This document shows, one piece after another, positions 35,669 to 47,337 of a stretch of DNA of 64,000 nt. Under the pieces are notes generated by a model that did no database searches, was not told the origin of the DNA, and saw nothing but the letters and a program-made list of their open reading frames with translations. The position numbers and the translations under genes are program-made. The stretch is from CAVSDF01 sp963726715 (GTDB lineage: Bacteria; Bacteroidota; Rhodothermia; Rhodothermales; BA12), in the NCBI GenBank assembly GCA_963726715.1, contig CAVSDF010000014.1, positions 77,815 to 141,814 on the forward strand, in the 5' to 3' direction. Numbering within the stretch: the first letter of the stretch is position 1; every line of letters starts with the position of its first letter.

Positions 35669-35965
35669 TCAGGCGAGGCGGATGACGGGCGTCTCGGGAT
35701 GCGGACGGTAGAGGACGACGGTGCGCCCGGTCGCCGCGACGAACGCGGCACCGTCGATGGCGGCCGCGAGGGCCTCGCCGATGGCGCGGGGAACGTCAGG
35801 GGCCGTCTCCAGGACGCGGATTTTCAGCAGTTCGCGCGTGCGGAGGGCTTCGGTGGCCGCCGCGACGCCTGCGTCGGTGGCGCCTTCCTTGCCGATGTGC
35901 AGCAGGACCTTGGCGCCGTGGGCGAGGCCGCGCAGCGTGGCGCGCTGCTTCGAGGAAAGGGTCAC
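35669..35965 (-). CDS. yhbY: YhbY/CRS1 family RNA-binding protein
   Basis: 98 residues from ATG at 35965, the usual family length. It starts MTLSSKQRATLRGLAHGAKV with the GxG-type loop HIGKEGATDAGVAAA and ends in ATGRTVVLYRPHPE. The CRM domain binds rRNA and YhbY associates with the pre-50S subunit. The frame is intact. It is convergent with the LmbE-like gene. Confidence 0.9.
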   Translation of the reverse strand: MTLSSKQRATLRGLAHGAKVLLHIGKEGATDAGVAAATEALRTRELLKIRVLETAPDVPRAIGEALAAAIDGAAFVAATGRTVVLYRPHPETPVIRLA

Positions 35966-36067
35966 GGTCGGATCGGAAAAGAGGGACAGCCTTGCACCCG
36001 CCCACCGCCGCTCCGGTTCGCCCGCGCCTGTGACGCCGCCGTGGATCTCGCGCGTCCCGGCAGGCGC

Positions 36068-39000
36068 TCAGCGGACGACGGTGACGACGCGCGTGGACGA
36101 GGCCCTGCCGCCGCCCTCGACGCGCACCACGTAGACGCCCGCGGCCAGCCCCGACACGTCGAGCGTCGCCGTGTAGAGGCCCGGCGCCTGCTCGCCACCT
36201 GCGACGCGCGCCACTTCGCGCCCGAGCGTGTCGTAGAGACGGACCGAAACGCGAGACGCCGTGGCGACCCCGTAGCGCACCACCACCGCCTGACGCGCCG
36301 GGTTCGGGTAGACCGCCTCGATGCCCGCCTCCGACGCCTGCGCACGCTCCACCTCCACGCCGACGCCCGTCTGCCCCGCCACCCCGACGCGCTGCACGGC
36401 CCGCCGCGCAACCGCGCCCGCCGTCGTGCTCGCCGTCGAGATGCGGTAGAGGCCCGACGAGCCGCCCGCCGATGCCGACGTGTCGCGCGCGGCGACCGTC
36501 CACGTCGCCTCCACGCTCTGGCCGGGCGCGAGCGTGCCGATTGTCCGGGCGGCGGCGCTGGTCAGGCGAAGCACCGCCACCGGGCCGCCGGTCGTGTCGC
36601 CGTCGGCGGTGAAGGTGACGGTGACGCCATCGGCGGCCACGGTCCCGGCATTCGTCACGCGGGCGCGGACGGTGACGGTGCCCGGTGCGATGGACGATGG
36701 AAGGCCGACGCCCGGATCGGTGACGACGAGCGTCGGCGGCGCGGAGACGCCTGCTCGGGTCGCCTGCGCGGCGTTGAAGGCGGCGCGGAGCGAGTCGAGC
36801 GCCACGTGCACGCGCGGGATGCGGGCGAGGACGGTGTCGGCGATGCCGGTGATCGGGCCGTCGAGGGGGCCGCCGGTGGAGATGCCGTCGGGGTCTTCGG
36901 CCAGTTTGGGAACGAGGTGCGGCAGCAGGCCGGCGTAGAGGCGCAGGCCGTCGCCCGCGAGCACGCCTGCGCGCCCGAGCAGACGGCGCTGCGCCGACGC
37001 CACGGCATCCGACGCGGGGGCGAGGGCGGAGAGTTCGGCGTGCGTCTGGTCGAGGGCGCGGCGCAGACCGCTGTCGGCGCGGAGGAGGCTGTCGGTTGCC
37101 ACGCGGGCGTCGTCGCGGGTGCCCGTCTGCACCGCCGTGCGCACGGCGCCGAGGTGCGCGGCGTAGCGGTCGAGCGCCGGAAGGACCGTCTGCGCCGCTG
37201 CCTGCTCCATCGCCAGCGACGACGCGTGGGCCACAGTGGGGCCGGGCAGCTCCGTCGCGGCGCCGGCAACCGGCGGCAGGCCGTAGGCGAGCGCCACGAG
37301 CGACGGCGAGTCCGACGAGGCCGCCCGGTGCAGCGCCCGCACGTTCAGCACCTCGTCGACGGCCAGACCCGCGAACGAGACGCCGCGGATGACCGCTCCC
37401 GCCGCCGCCGCGATCTGCGCCCCCGGAATCCGCCCGACCACGAGCGTCAGGTCGCCGAAGTCCGCCCAGCCCTTCGCCGTCGCGAGCACCGCCGTCGAGG
37501 CGCTCAGGCGCTCGTCGAGGCGCTGCGCGGATTCGTTGGCGCGCGTGAGCGAGGCCTCGAAGCCGGCGCGCGGCGTGCCCAGCCCGGCGAACGTGCGCGC
37601 GTGCTGCGCCGCCGCGTCGAGGTCGTCCTGCGTCTGCCCGATGTAGACGGCGTCGACGAGCGGCCCGGCGGTCTTCTCCACGACCGTCTCGATGAGCGTG
37701 CCCAGGAACGCCTTGCCGCCCTCGCCGACTTTGCGTGTGGCGATGCCGTCGCCGATGCCCTTGGTGGCCGCCTCGCCGAGCCACGACCATGCGGTGTTCC
37801 ACGGACTCGGAAGCGCGCTCTCCACCGTCCCGCTGAAGGCCAGGTACGCCCCGTGCAGGCCGCTGTTGCCCGCCTGCGTGAGGGCGAGGGCGATGGCGCG
37901 CAGCACCTCGCCGCCGCCGGTCGCGAACACGTCGCTGGCGTCGTTCTGGATCTGCTGCTGCACCTGCTGGATGGCTTTCTGCCCCGCGAGCAGTGTCGTG
38001 ACGGCCTGCACGCCGACGCTCGCCACCTGATTGGCGAGGGGCGTCTCGCTCTCGTGGAGCGTCACCGAGGCCCTCGACCGACGCGACGAGGCGCCCGAGG
38101 TGCTCGTCGCGCTGCCGGTGAACGGCGGGAGCTTCGGCGAGGACGCGGAACCACGCGGTCCGCAGACTGCGCACGCTCGTGGTGTCGTATTCGAGCAGCG
38201 CGTCGCCGATCTGGCGCAGGATCGGCAGGTCGGCGACGCTGCTCGTGGCGAGCGTCTTCACGGTCACGTTCAGGCGCCGGACCAGGTCAAGGGGGAGGGT
38301 GAGCGTGGTGTCGGCGATGGCGTCGGGGCGGAGGGCCTGGTAGGTGCGCGCGAGGCCGGTGCGCAGGTCGCGCAGAACGACGTCGGCGGGGAGGGAGGGG
38401 TCGAAGCCGTTCGCAGAGGCGAGCGGGAGGGCGATGCGTCCGTCGGCGCCGGTGGTGTCGGTCACGGAGACGCGGCCGCGCACCGTCACCTCGACGCTGT
38501 CGAGCGGAGACCCGCCCGCCCGAAGCGCGTCACGTCGCGGACGGCGAGCCGTGGCGCGGCCATCGACACGACCCACGCGTCCTCGCCGTCGCCGCCCGAT
38601 GGAACGTGCAGCGCCGCCCCGGTGACGATTACCTGATCGGGCCTCCGCTTGACGAGGGCCGAGTCTGCACCGGCAGCACGCGTCAGCAGCGGTGTCAGCG
38701 GACGGAGACCGCCTTCGCGCCTCCAGACCTGTGGCGCTTCTCCCGCGCCGAAGCAGTTGACGACCACGAGCGCATCGTCGATCTCGTTGCCTTGGACGCC
38801 AGCGGTGGCGTGCGCACTCCTTGCCGGGCCGGGCGAGGACCGTCTCCGCGCCATCGTTCGTGTCGCGGATGCGCACCGACCATGTCGTCGCATCGCCCGG
38901 ATCGGGGACGTAGACGTGGTGCCGGAGCGAGGGCGAGGTGGCCAGAAGATTCGCAGTGGGTGCCAGGTGCGCTACCGACGGGGCCACGCCCGCGCCTGAG

Positions 39001-39889
39001 CGCCCGCTCCACTCGCGGGTCTGGGAGGCGCTGTTGTAGAACGAATGCACCACGTCTCCCGCCTCCGAGGCCGCCTCCGTCCCCGCCGACAGGTACGGCT
39101 CCACGGTCTGCGGGCGCGGGGCAAGGCGCGTCAGGCTCCCGTTGGGGTGGGCCTGCACGAACGACACCGTCACGCCCTGACTGGAGTTCCCCGTGAACAG
39201 GCTCCCAAAGAGCCACACGCCGTCGTTCGACACGTCCTGGATGTCAAGCATCTCGTCGTCGTAGGTGTTGATGGCCGTTTCCCCGGTGGCGTCTCGTGAG
39301 GAGGAGTTGGTCCGCCCGTAGATCTGCCGCTCGCCTTGAGCGGACGACCAGAGGAAGACCTCGTACAGGCTGGACTCTGTGCAGGGGCCTTGCTCAAGGT
39401 TGCAGAAGCCTGCGGGTGGGTTCTCTCTGTTCCGGACGTAGACCACTTGGTTTCCGTCGTCCGAGACGGCTGTGACGTGGACCGTGTGACGAAGCCTGTT
39501 TGCGCTCTCCGCACGGGCCAGTTCGTCGCACGCCTCCCTCGACTGTCCAGCGCCAGATGACGTTGGAACGCGTGAAGACGATTGCGCGCCCGTTGTCGGA
39601 AATGCGGGCGATGCCGGCCTCATCGAAGCGTCCGATGAGGCGACCGCCGCCGCCCTCGGTCCAGTGGTAGAGGTAGATTCTCGTCTCCTTTCGTGACCAT
39701 GAGCGCCGCCGCGTCGCCCGTCCGGTGTAACGACGACCTGAGCGAACTGCAGCTCGCTCACGTCGCCAAGCGTCGTGGGCAGCGGGATGCGGTGGAAGGT
39801 CTGGGCAGCGGCGGGAGAGGCCAGCAGGGCGGAAAACGCCAGCACGAGCCAGGCGCGGCAGGCGAGGAACGGCGTAGGAAGCGAAGCAT
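36068..39889 (-). CDS. Large T9SS-secreted protein with N-terminal propeller and CARDB-like domain, frameshifted
   Basis: About 1270 residues from ATG at 39889. The signal peptide (WLVLAFSALLASPAAA) is followed by a beta-propeller-like region with TolB-type repeats (VTAVSDDGNQVVYVRN, LDIQDVSNDGVWLFGSL). A long helical centre (36900-38060) is followed by a CARDB-like segment (VTVRARVTNAGTVAADGVTV, LAPGQSVEATWTV). The end is a Por-type sorting domain: VYPNPARQAVVVRYGVATAS, VRLYDTLGREVARV, GLYTATLDVSGLAAGVYVVR. Such a tail directs export by the type IX system and anchoring to the surface. Indels lie near 39870, 39690, 38830, 38530 and 38070. The substrate or role is unknown. Confidence 0.75.
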
Positions 39890-40012
39890 GGGACGGACGC
39901 GGACGAAGGGTTGCCCGGTACTTCGGAATCCGGTCCGCGCAACGGGGCCACGGCGGCGAAGAAAAAGAATCGGCGTATCCTCCGGACGCCCCGCGCACCT
40001 CCGACTGCCGCC

Positions 40013-40554
40013 ATGCCCGCGCCTGCCCCCGCCTTCGACGACGCCTACGACGACCTGCACCGGCTCGCGCATGCGCTCGTGCAGCGCCGCACGCCGGGGG
40101 CGACGCTCAACGCCACGGCGCTCGTTCACGAGGCGTTCCTGCGCATCGACGGTCTCAGCGCCAACGACCGCGCGCACCTCTTCGCCCTCGCAGCGCGGGC
40201 GATGCGCTTCGTGCTCGTCGACCACGCCCGCGCCCGCACGGCGGCCAAGCGCGGCGGCGCGGCGCGGCGCGTCACGCTCGGCGAGGCCGACGGGCGTGGC
40301 CGACGCTCCGCGCCGACGAGGTGCTGGCGCTCGACGACGCCCTCACACGCCTCTCGGACGAACACCCGCGCCTCGGCGCCCTCGTCGAACTGCGGTTCTT
40401 CGGCGGGATGACGTACGAGGAGGTCGCCGAGGCGCGCGGCGTGTCCGTGCGCACGGCCAAGCGCGAGTGGGCGCTCGCCCGCGCCTGGCTGCACCGCGCC
40501 CTGCACGACGACCGTTCTCCCGGCTTGCCGGACTCCACAGGCTCCGCGCTGTAG
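40013..40554 (+). CDS. ECF-type RNA polymerase sigma factor, one frameshift
   Basis: About 180 residues from ATG at 40013. Region 2 reads YDDLHRLAHALVQRRTPGAT and TALVHEAFLRIDG, with AARAMRFVLVDHARARTAAK. Region 4 reads EHPRLGALVELRFFGGMTYE and EVAEARGVSVRTAKREWALA. The 'LVHEAFLR' and 'MR..LVDHAR' motifs match the ECF subfamily often paired with Ser/Thr kinases. One indel near 40300 splits it. A kinase with a TM segment and TPR-like repeats follows at 40673, and the two probably form one signalling unit. No anti-sigma factor is visible. Confidence 0.87.
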
Positions 40555-40672
40555 CGCCGCCATCCCGCAGCGGAGCGCACCAAACGGCGCCGCTGCGACG
40601 CACGGTCCCGGTGACCCATGGCCCTCTGTCGAGCGGTGTTGCGAGATTGGAAAGACCTCCCTCCCCCCGCCC

Positions 40673-42968
40673 ATGCCCGCCCCCCTCGACCCGGACCGAT
40701 GGTCCCGCATCGAAACCCTCTTCGCCGACGCCCTCGACCGTCCGGAGGCGGCGCGGGAGGCGTTCGTGCGCGCCCACGCCGGTCCCGACGCGGCCCTCGC
40801 CGACGAAGTGCTCGGCCTGATCGCCCACCACGACGACGCCGAAGCCGCGTGGGGCGAGTCCGCCGCCGACTGGGGCGCGCCGCTCCTCGCCGACGCCGAC
40901 CGCCGCGCGGGCGACCGCATCGGCGCGTACGTGCTCGACCACCCGCTCGGGCGCGGCGGAATGGGCACCGTCTGGCGCGCGCACCGCGACGACGGCGCGA
41001 CAGATGGCGCGGGCGGCGACCCCGGCGCCCCGTGGCCATCAAGATCGTCCGGCGCGGCCTCGACACCGCCGACGTGCGGCGCCGCTTCCGGCAGGAGCAG
41101 CGCCTGCTCGCGGCCCTCGACCACCCCGGCATCGCGCGCCTGCTCGACGGCGGCGTAACCGACGACGGGCTGCCGTACGTCGTGATGGAGTACGTGGCCG
41201 GCGAGCCCATCGACGCGTACTGCGACCGCCGCCGCCTCGAGCGTGCCCGACCGCCTGCGGCTCTTCCAGCAGGTCTGCGAGGCGGTGCAGTACGCCCACC
41301 AGCGGCTCGTCGTCCACCGCGACCTCAAGCCCTCCAACCTCTTCGTCGTGGACGACGGCGGCGGACCGCGCGTCAAGCTGCTGGACTTCGGCATCGCCAA
41401 GGTTCTCCAGCCCGACGAGATGGGCCTGTCGCGGCTGCTCACGCGCGCCGAGCAGCGCCTGCTCACGCCCGCCTACGCCAGCCCCGAGCAGCGCACCGGG
41501 GCGCCCGTCACGACGGCCTGCGACGTGTACGGCCTCGGCGTGCTGCTCTACGAACTCCTCACCGGCCACCTGCCCTTCCCCGCCCCGCCGGTGGCGATGG
41601 ACGCGCCGCCGCGCCCGTCCGACATCGTCCGGCAGCGCCGCACCGAGACGCGCGCCGACGGCGTGGCCCGCGACGTGACGCCCGGCGCGGTGGGCCGGGC
41701 GCGCGCGCCTGGACCCGGAGCGCCTGCGCCGCACGCTCTCCGGCGACCTCGACACGGTCGTGCTCATGGCGCTGCGCCGCGAGCCCGAGCGGCGCTACGC
41801 CTCGGCAGCGCAGATGGCCGAGGACATCGAGCGCCACCTCGCGGGCGTGCCGGTACGGGCGCGCCCAAGCACCGCGCGGTACCGCGCCGGGCGTTTGTGC
41901 GGCGGCACCGCGCGGGGGTGGCCGTGGCGGTGGGGCTCGTTCTGCTACTGGCGGGATTTGCCGGGGCGATGGCCGCCGAGCGCACCCGCACCGCCCGCGA
42001 GGCGGCCAAGGCCCGCGCCGTCGCCGACGTGCTCGCGAGCCTCTTCGACGCCGCCAACCCGATGGTCTCCGACGGCGACACCGCCACCGTCCACGACGTG
42101 CTGCGCCGCGCCGAGCCGCGCGTCCGCGCCACCCTCGCCGGACCAGCCCGAGGCGCTCGCCGAAGTCCTCGGCGTCATCGGGCGCGCGTACCGCGAGCAG
42201 ACCGACTTCGCCCGCGCCGACTCCGCCCTCCGCGACGCCCTCGCCCTCCACCGCCGCACCGACCCGCGCAGCGACGCCACCGCCGCCGCCCTCGGGGACC
42301 TCGCCACGCTCGCCTTCATGCGCGGCGACCTCGACGATGCCCTCGCGAGTGCCCGCGCGCACCTCGCCCTCGTGCGCGAGCGCCACGGCCCGCGCGACCT
42401 GCGCGCCGTGCCCGCCCTCGCGCGCATCGCCGCCATCCACCTTCAGGCCCACCGCCTCGACTCCGCCCGTGCCACCCTCGACGCCGGCCTCGCCCTCACG
42501 CGCCCGAGCCGCGAGACGACCCCCGACGCCTACCTCCAATTCGCCGGTCTCGACGGATGGTACGCGGCGCTCACCGGCGACCACGCCGCGGCGGTGCGCG
42601 TCGCGCGCGAGATCCTCGCCCTGCACCGCCGCACCGGCGCGGCCCTCGCCGACATCGCCCTCGCCGAGCGCATCCTCGGCGACCAGTGCCTGCGCGCCGC
42701 CGACCTCGCCTGCGCCGATAGCGCCCTCGCAAGCGCCGACGCCGACTACCGAGTGGTCTTCGGCCCCGACAGCCGCTACGGCGCCCTCGTCCTCGCCCAC
42801 CGCGCCGACCTCGCCGCCGCGCGCGGCCAGACCCTCCGCGCCGACAGCCTCTTCGCCACCGCCACCGCCCGCACCGTCGCCCACTTCGGCCCCGCCAGCC
42901 CCGAAGCCCGCGCCACTGCCGATGCCGCCGCCCGCCACCGCGCCGGTCGCCTCGCACCGTCGCGCTGA
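40673..42968 (+). CDS. Membrane Ser/Thr protein kinase with C-terminal TPR-like repeats, frameshifted
   Basis: About 765 residues from ATG at 40673. The Hanks-type kinase domain shows LGRGGMGTVWRA (glycine loop), VAIKIVRRG (Lys), VVHRDLKPSNLFVVD (catalytic Asp), KLLDFGIAKVL (DFG) and TPAYASPEQRTG, then DVYGLGVLLYELLTGHLPF. A single TM (VAVAVGLVLLLAGFAGAMAA) is followed by ~300 residues of TPR-like helical repeats (AEVLGVIGRAYREQTDFARA, LAFMRGDLDDALASARAHL). Indels lie near 41030, 41240, 41695, 41890 and 42150. The gene follows an ECF sigma factor, and this pairing suggests phosphorylation-controlled transcription. Confidence 0.87.
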
Positions 42969-43007
42969 GCGACAGAACGGTTCACATCCGCCCGCTCCCG
43001 CAGACCG

Positions 43008-43105
43008 TGTCATTGCGAGGCCCGGAACGGGCCGCGGCCATCCGGGTCGACGGCGCCCGTCGGTCCAGATGGCCACTCCGCCGGGCGCCGGGGCAGGATG
43101 CGTCG
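43008..43105. repeat. Dispersed palindromic element, TGTCATTGCGAG family, degenerate copy 2
   Basis: Begins TGTCATTGCGAGGCCCGG and continues ACGGGCCGCGGCCATCCGG, then CCAGATGGCCACTCCGCC. The left end matches copy 1 (14707) base for base, and the CCAGATGGCCAC part resembles its CCAGATTGCCAC. The right terminal repeat CTCGCAATGACA is not seen. It lies in the 250-base gap between the kinase and the RNA ligase. Confidence 0.55.
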
Positions 43106-43218
43106 ACGCAGAATCCGGGCACAGCGTCCTGCCGCATGGGCCTTGCGCGCGGTGCGGGCGCGCGGCGATCTTGGCGCCGCGTCCGCCGTTCCACGCCCCG
43201 CATTCATCCCCGGCCTCC

Positions 43219-44223
43219 ATGCCCCGCAGCCTCGCCTCCGTCCAGCAGATCCGCAGCCTCTCCCCGATCGCGGGCGCCGACGCCATCGAGGTGGCGACGG
43301 TGCGCGGGTGGAAGGTGGTCGTGAAGAAGGGCGAGTTCGCGGCGGGCGACCTCGCCGTCTACGTCGAGATCGACGCGTTTCTGCCCGAGCGGCCCGAGTT
43401 CGAGTTCCTCCGCACCTCGTCGTTCAAGACGCTCGACGACGGGCGCGGCGGCTTCCGCCTGCGGACGGTCAAGCTGCGCGGGCAGATCTCGCAGGGCCTG
43501 CTGCTCCCGCTCGACGCCGTGCCCGACGGCGTTTCGACCGACGAAGGCGCCGATGTCACCGACGCGCTCGGCATCGTCCTCTACGAACCGCCGATGCCCG
43601 TCTCCGACGACGCGCGCGGTCCGTTTCCGACGTTCGTGCCGCGCACCGAGGAGGAGCGCGTGCAGAACCTCCCCGACCTCTTCGGCGCCGACCGCCCCGC
43701 CGGGCCGCTGTATCTGGCCGAGAAGCTCGACGGAAGCTCGCTCACCGCCTACGTCCGCGGCGACGAGTTCGGCGTCTGCTCGCGCGCGCTCGACCTCCTC
43801 GACACGCCCACCAACCCGTACTGGGCCGCCGCGCGCCGCGCCGGGCTGGAGGCGTCGATGCGGGCGCTCGGGCGGAGCGTCGCCGTGCAGGGCGAACTCG
43901 TCGGCGCGGGCGTGCAGGGCAACCCGTACCGGATGGCCGACACCGCCATCCGCCTGTTCTCCGCTTACGACATCGACGCCCGCGTCTACCTGCCGCTCGA
44001 TGACCTCCGCGCCCTCGCCGCCGCCCTCGGCCTCGACACCGTGCCGATCCTCGACGACGCCTTCGTCCTCCCTGACACCCTCGACGACATGATCGCCCTT
44101 GCCGAAGGCCCGTCGTCGCTGCGCCCCGAGACCACGCGCGAGGGCGTCGTCGTGCGCGCCCACGACCGCAGCGTCTCGTTCAAGGCCATCTCCAACCGCT
44201 ACCTCCTGAAGCACGGCGGGTGA
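43219..44223 (+). CDS. RNA ligase, DRB0094 (Rnl5-like) family
   Basis: 334 residues from ATG at 43219; the frame is intact. An N-terminal OB-fold-like domain opens SLASVQQIRSLSPIAGADAI and VRGWKVVVKKGEFAAGDL, as in the Deinococcus DraRnl type. The nucleotidyltransferase motif I YLAEKLDGSSLTAYV carries the Lys (about residue 169) that accepts AMP. Later motifs include AVQGELVGAGVQGNPYRM (motif III/IIIa region), EGVVVRAHD (motif IV) and VSFKAISNRYLLK (motif V). These enzymes seal 3'-OH/5'-phosphate RNA ends, often at nicks. No operon is clear; uvrA follows after a 100-base gap. Confidence 0.88.
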   Translation: MPRSLASVQQIRSLSPIAGADAIEVATVRGWKVVVKKGEFAAGDLAVYVEIDAFLPERPEFEFLRTSSFKTLDDGRGGFRLRTVKLRGQISQGLLLPLDAVPDGVSTDEGADVTDALGIVLYEPPMPVSDDARGPFPTFVPRTEEERVQNLPDLFGADRPAGPLYLAEKLDGSSLTAYVRGDEFGVCSRALDLLDTPTNPYWAAARRAGLEASMRALGRSVAVQGELVGAGVQGNPYRMADTAIRLFSAYDIDARVYLPLDDLRALAAALGLDTVPILDDAFVLPDTLDDMIALAEGPSSLRPETTREGVVVRAHDRSVSFKAISNRYLLKHGG

Positions 44224-44323
44224 GTGGGGATGTGCGGTCGGCGAGAGGATTCGTCCGCGGCGCGCGTGAACGTGTGCGGCGTGTGTGCGTTGGCGGTGGG
44301 ATTCGCCTGACCGACGCTCCCCG

Positions 44324-47312
44324 ATGGCCCGTTCCGCCCCGAAGGCCGACGCCCCTACCCCGTCATCTGCGCCTTCCGGCGCCTCCTCTGCCGCGCCTGC
44401 ACCGCCACCGCCGTCCACCGGCCCGAAGCGGCTGCGCGACCGCGTGCTCGTCGTGCGCGGCGCGCGGCAGCACAACCTCAAGGGCATCGACGTGGACATC
44501 CCGCACGGGCGCCTCGTCGTGGTGACGGGGCCGAGCGGGAGCGGCAAGTCGTCGCTGGCCTTCGACACGATCTACGCCGAGGGGCAGCGCCGCTACGTCG
44601 AGAGCCTGTCGGCGTACGCGCGGCAGTTCCTCGCGCGGATGGACAAGCCGGAGGTCGACTACATCTCGGGCCTCGCCCCGGCGCTCGCCATCCAGCAGCA
44701 GACGGCGGTCAAGAACCCGCGCTCGACGGTCGCCACGCAGACGGAGATCTACGACTACCTGCGCCTGCTCTTCGCCCGCATCGGGCGGACGGTCTCGCCG
44801 GTCTCGGGCGAGGAGGTCACGCGCGACACGCCGCGCTCGCTCGCCGACGACGTGACGCGCCGACTGGGGCCGGGCGACCGCTTCCTGCTCACCTTCGCCC
44901 TCCCCGACCGCAAGGCGACGAAGGGCGCGGCCAAGGTGACCGTCGCCGACGAACTCGACGTGCTCCGGGCGCGCGGTTTCTTCCGCGTCGTCGTCCTCCC
45001 CACCGACGCGCAGCGCAAGAAGGGCGCCGCGCCCGAGACGCTCGACCTCAACGAAGTCGCCGATGCCGCGACGGCCGCCAAAGTCCCCGCCGCGCGCCTG
45101 CGCGTGCTCGTCGACCGCCTCGCCGTTCCTGCCGCGGGCGCGACCGACGCCGAGCGCGAGACGACGCTCTCGCGCCTCGCCGACAGCGCCGAGCAGGCCT
45201 TCCGCGAGGGCGGCGGACGCGCCGAGGTGCTCGTGGCCACCGGCAGCCGCGCGGGCGAGGCGATGCCGTACTCGGAGTTCTTCGAGCGCGACGGGATGCG
45301 CTTCGAGGCGCCCTCGCCGCTCCTGTTCTCCTTCAACAGCCCCGTCGGCGCCTGCCCGACGTGCCAGGGCTTCGGGCGCGTGCCCGGCATCGACCCGGGC
45401 CTCGTCGTGCCGACGCCCGACCTCACGATCCGCCAGGGCGCACTCGCGCCGTTCCGCACCGAGCAGTGGTCGGAGTACCTGCGCGCGCTCGTCCGCGAGG
45501 CCGCGCGCACCGGCTTCCCCATCGACACGCCCTACCGCGCCCTCAGCGCCGAGCAGCAGGCGTGGGTGTGGGCCGGATCGGGCGATTACGTGGGCGTGAA
45601 CGGCTTCTTCAAGTACCTCGAGTCGAAGTCGTACAAGATGCACTACCGCATCTACACGGCGCGCTTCCGCGGCTACACGACCTGTCCGGACTGCGACGGC
45701 TACCGCCTGCGCAAGGACGCGACCTACGTCAAGATCGGCCCCGTCGGCAACCGCCTGCACATCGGCGAGGCGTCGGAGCTGACGACGAAGGACGCGCTCG
45801 CGTGGTTCGACGCCCTCGCGCTACTCGACGCACGAGATGGCGATCGCGGCGACGATCCTCGACGAGACGCGCAAGCGCCTGCGCTACCTCGTCGATGTCG
45901 GGCTCGATTACCTGACCCTCGACCGCCTCTCGATGACGCTCTCGGGCGGCGAGAGCCAGCGCATCCACCTCGCGACGAGTCTCGGCTCGGCGCTCGTCGG
46001 CAGCCTGTACGTGCTCGACGAGCCGTCGATCGGCCTGCACCCGCGCGATACCGGCCGCCTGATCACGATCCTCGAACACCTGCGCGACGTCGGCAACACG
46101 GTCCTCGTCGTCGAGCACGAGCCGGAGATGATGCGCCGCGCGGACATGATCCTCGACGTCGGGCCGGGCTCCGGGCGCGAGGGCGGGCACCTCGTCTTCC
46201 AGGGCACCTACGACGAGGTGCTGCTCGCCGAGGACTCGATCACCGGCGCCTACCTCTCCGGCCGCCGCGAAATCCCGACGCCCGCCGTGCGGCGCGCCAT
46301 CGACGACGAGCGCGTCATCGAGGTGACGGGCGCGAGCGAGCACAACCTCAAGCACATCGACACGCGGATTCCGCTCGGGATGATCGTGACGGTGACGGGC
46401 GTCTCCGGCAGCGGCAAGTCGACGCTCGTGCGCGACGTGGTTTACGCGGGCCTGCGCCGCGCGAAGGGCCTCGACCTCGGCGACGTGTCGATCGGCGCGC
46501 ACGAGAGCCTGCGCGGGGCGTCGCTCGTGGATGGCGTCGAGATGGTCGATCAGAGCCCGATCGGCAAGACGAGCCGGTCCAATCCGGTCAGCTACGTCAA
46601 GGCGTGGGACGCCATCCGCGCGCTCCTCTCCGAGACGCACGGGGCGCGGCTGCGCGGCTTCAAGCCCGCGACGTTCTCGTTCAACGTGGCCGGCGGGCGC
46701 TGCGAGACGTGCGAGGGCGAGGGCGTGGTGAAGGTCGAGATGCAGTTCCTCGCCGACCTCTACCTCGAATGCGAGGCCTGCAAGGGCCGCCGCTTCAAGC
46801 AGGAAGTGCTCGACGTGCGCTACAAAGGCAAGAACGTCGACGACATTTTGCGGATGACGATCCGGGAGGCCGCCGCCTTCTTCGACGCCGCCGGAGCGAG
46901 TGCCGTGGTGAGCAAGATCCGCGTGCTCGACGAGATCGGGCTCGGCTACCTGACGCTCGGGCAGCCCTCGAACACGCTCTCGGGCGGCGAGGCGCAGCGC
47001 GTCAAACTCGCCGCCATCCTCGCCAAACCCCCGGCAGGCCCGACGCTCTACGTCTTCGACGAGCCGACGACCGGCCTCCACTTCGACGACGTCCGCGTGC
47101 TCCTCCGCGCCTTCAACGCCCTCGTCGATGCGGGACACTCGGTGCTTCTCATCGAGCACAACCTCGACGTGATCCGCGCGAGCGACTACGTCCTCGACCT
47201 CGGTCCCGAAGGCGGACGCGGCGGCGGGCGCATCGTCGCCGCCGGCACGCCCGAAGAGATCGCCGCCGACCCCGACAGCCACACCGGCCACTTCCTCCGC
47301 GCCGTGCTGTAA
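44324..47312 (+). CDS. uvrA: Excinuclease ABC subunit A, one frameshift
   Basis: Damage-recognition ATPase of nucleotide excision repair, about 995 residues from ATG at 44324. ABC I shows VTGPSGSGKSSLAFDTIYAE, QFLARMDKPEVDYISGLAPA and PTCQGFGRVPG with CPDCDGYRL (zinc site). The signature LSGGESQRIHLATSLGSALV is followed by LYVLDEPSIGLHPRD. ABC II shows VTGVSGSGKSTLVRDVVYAG, the zinc site CETCEGEG..CEACKGRR, LSGGEAQRVKLAAILAK and FDEPTTGLHFDD. One indel near 45830 splits it. A ~38-residue low-complexity N-terminus is unusual but the ATG at 44324 is the only start near. It ends 25 bases before a convergent gene. Confidence 0.94.
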
Positions 47313-47337
47313 AGCGCTCGCGGGGCGCTGAGGGGCA

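Noticed and set aside
35699..38302. 867-codon plus-strand open frame
   Set aside because: It is antisense to yhbY and the T9SS-secreted protein, and has no domain or start signal.
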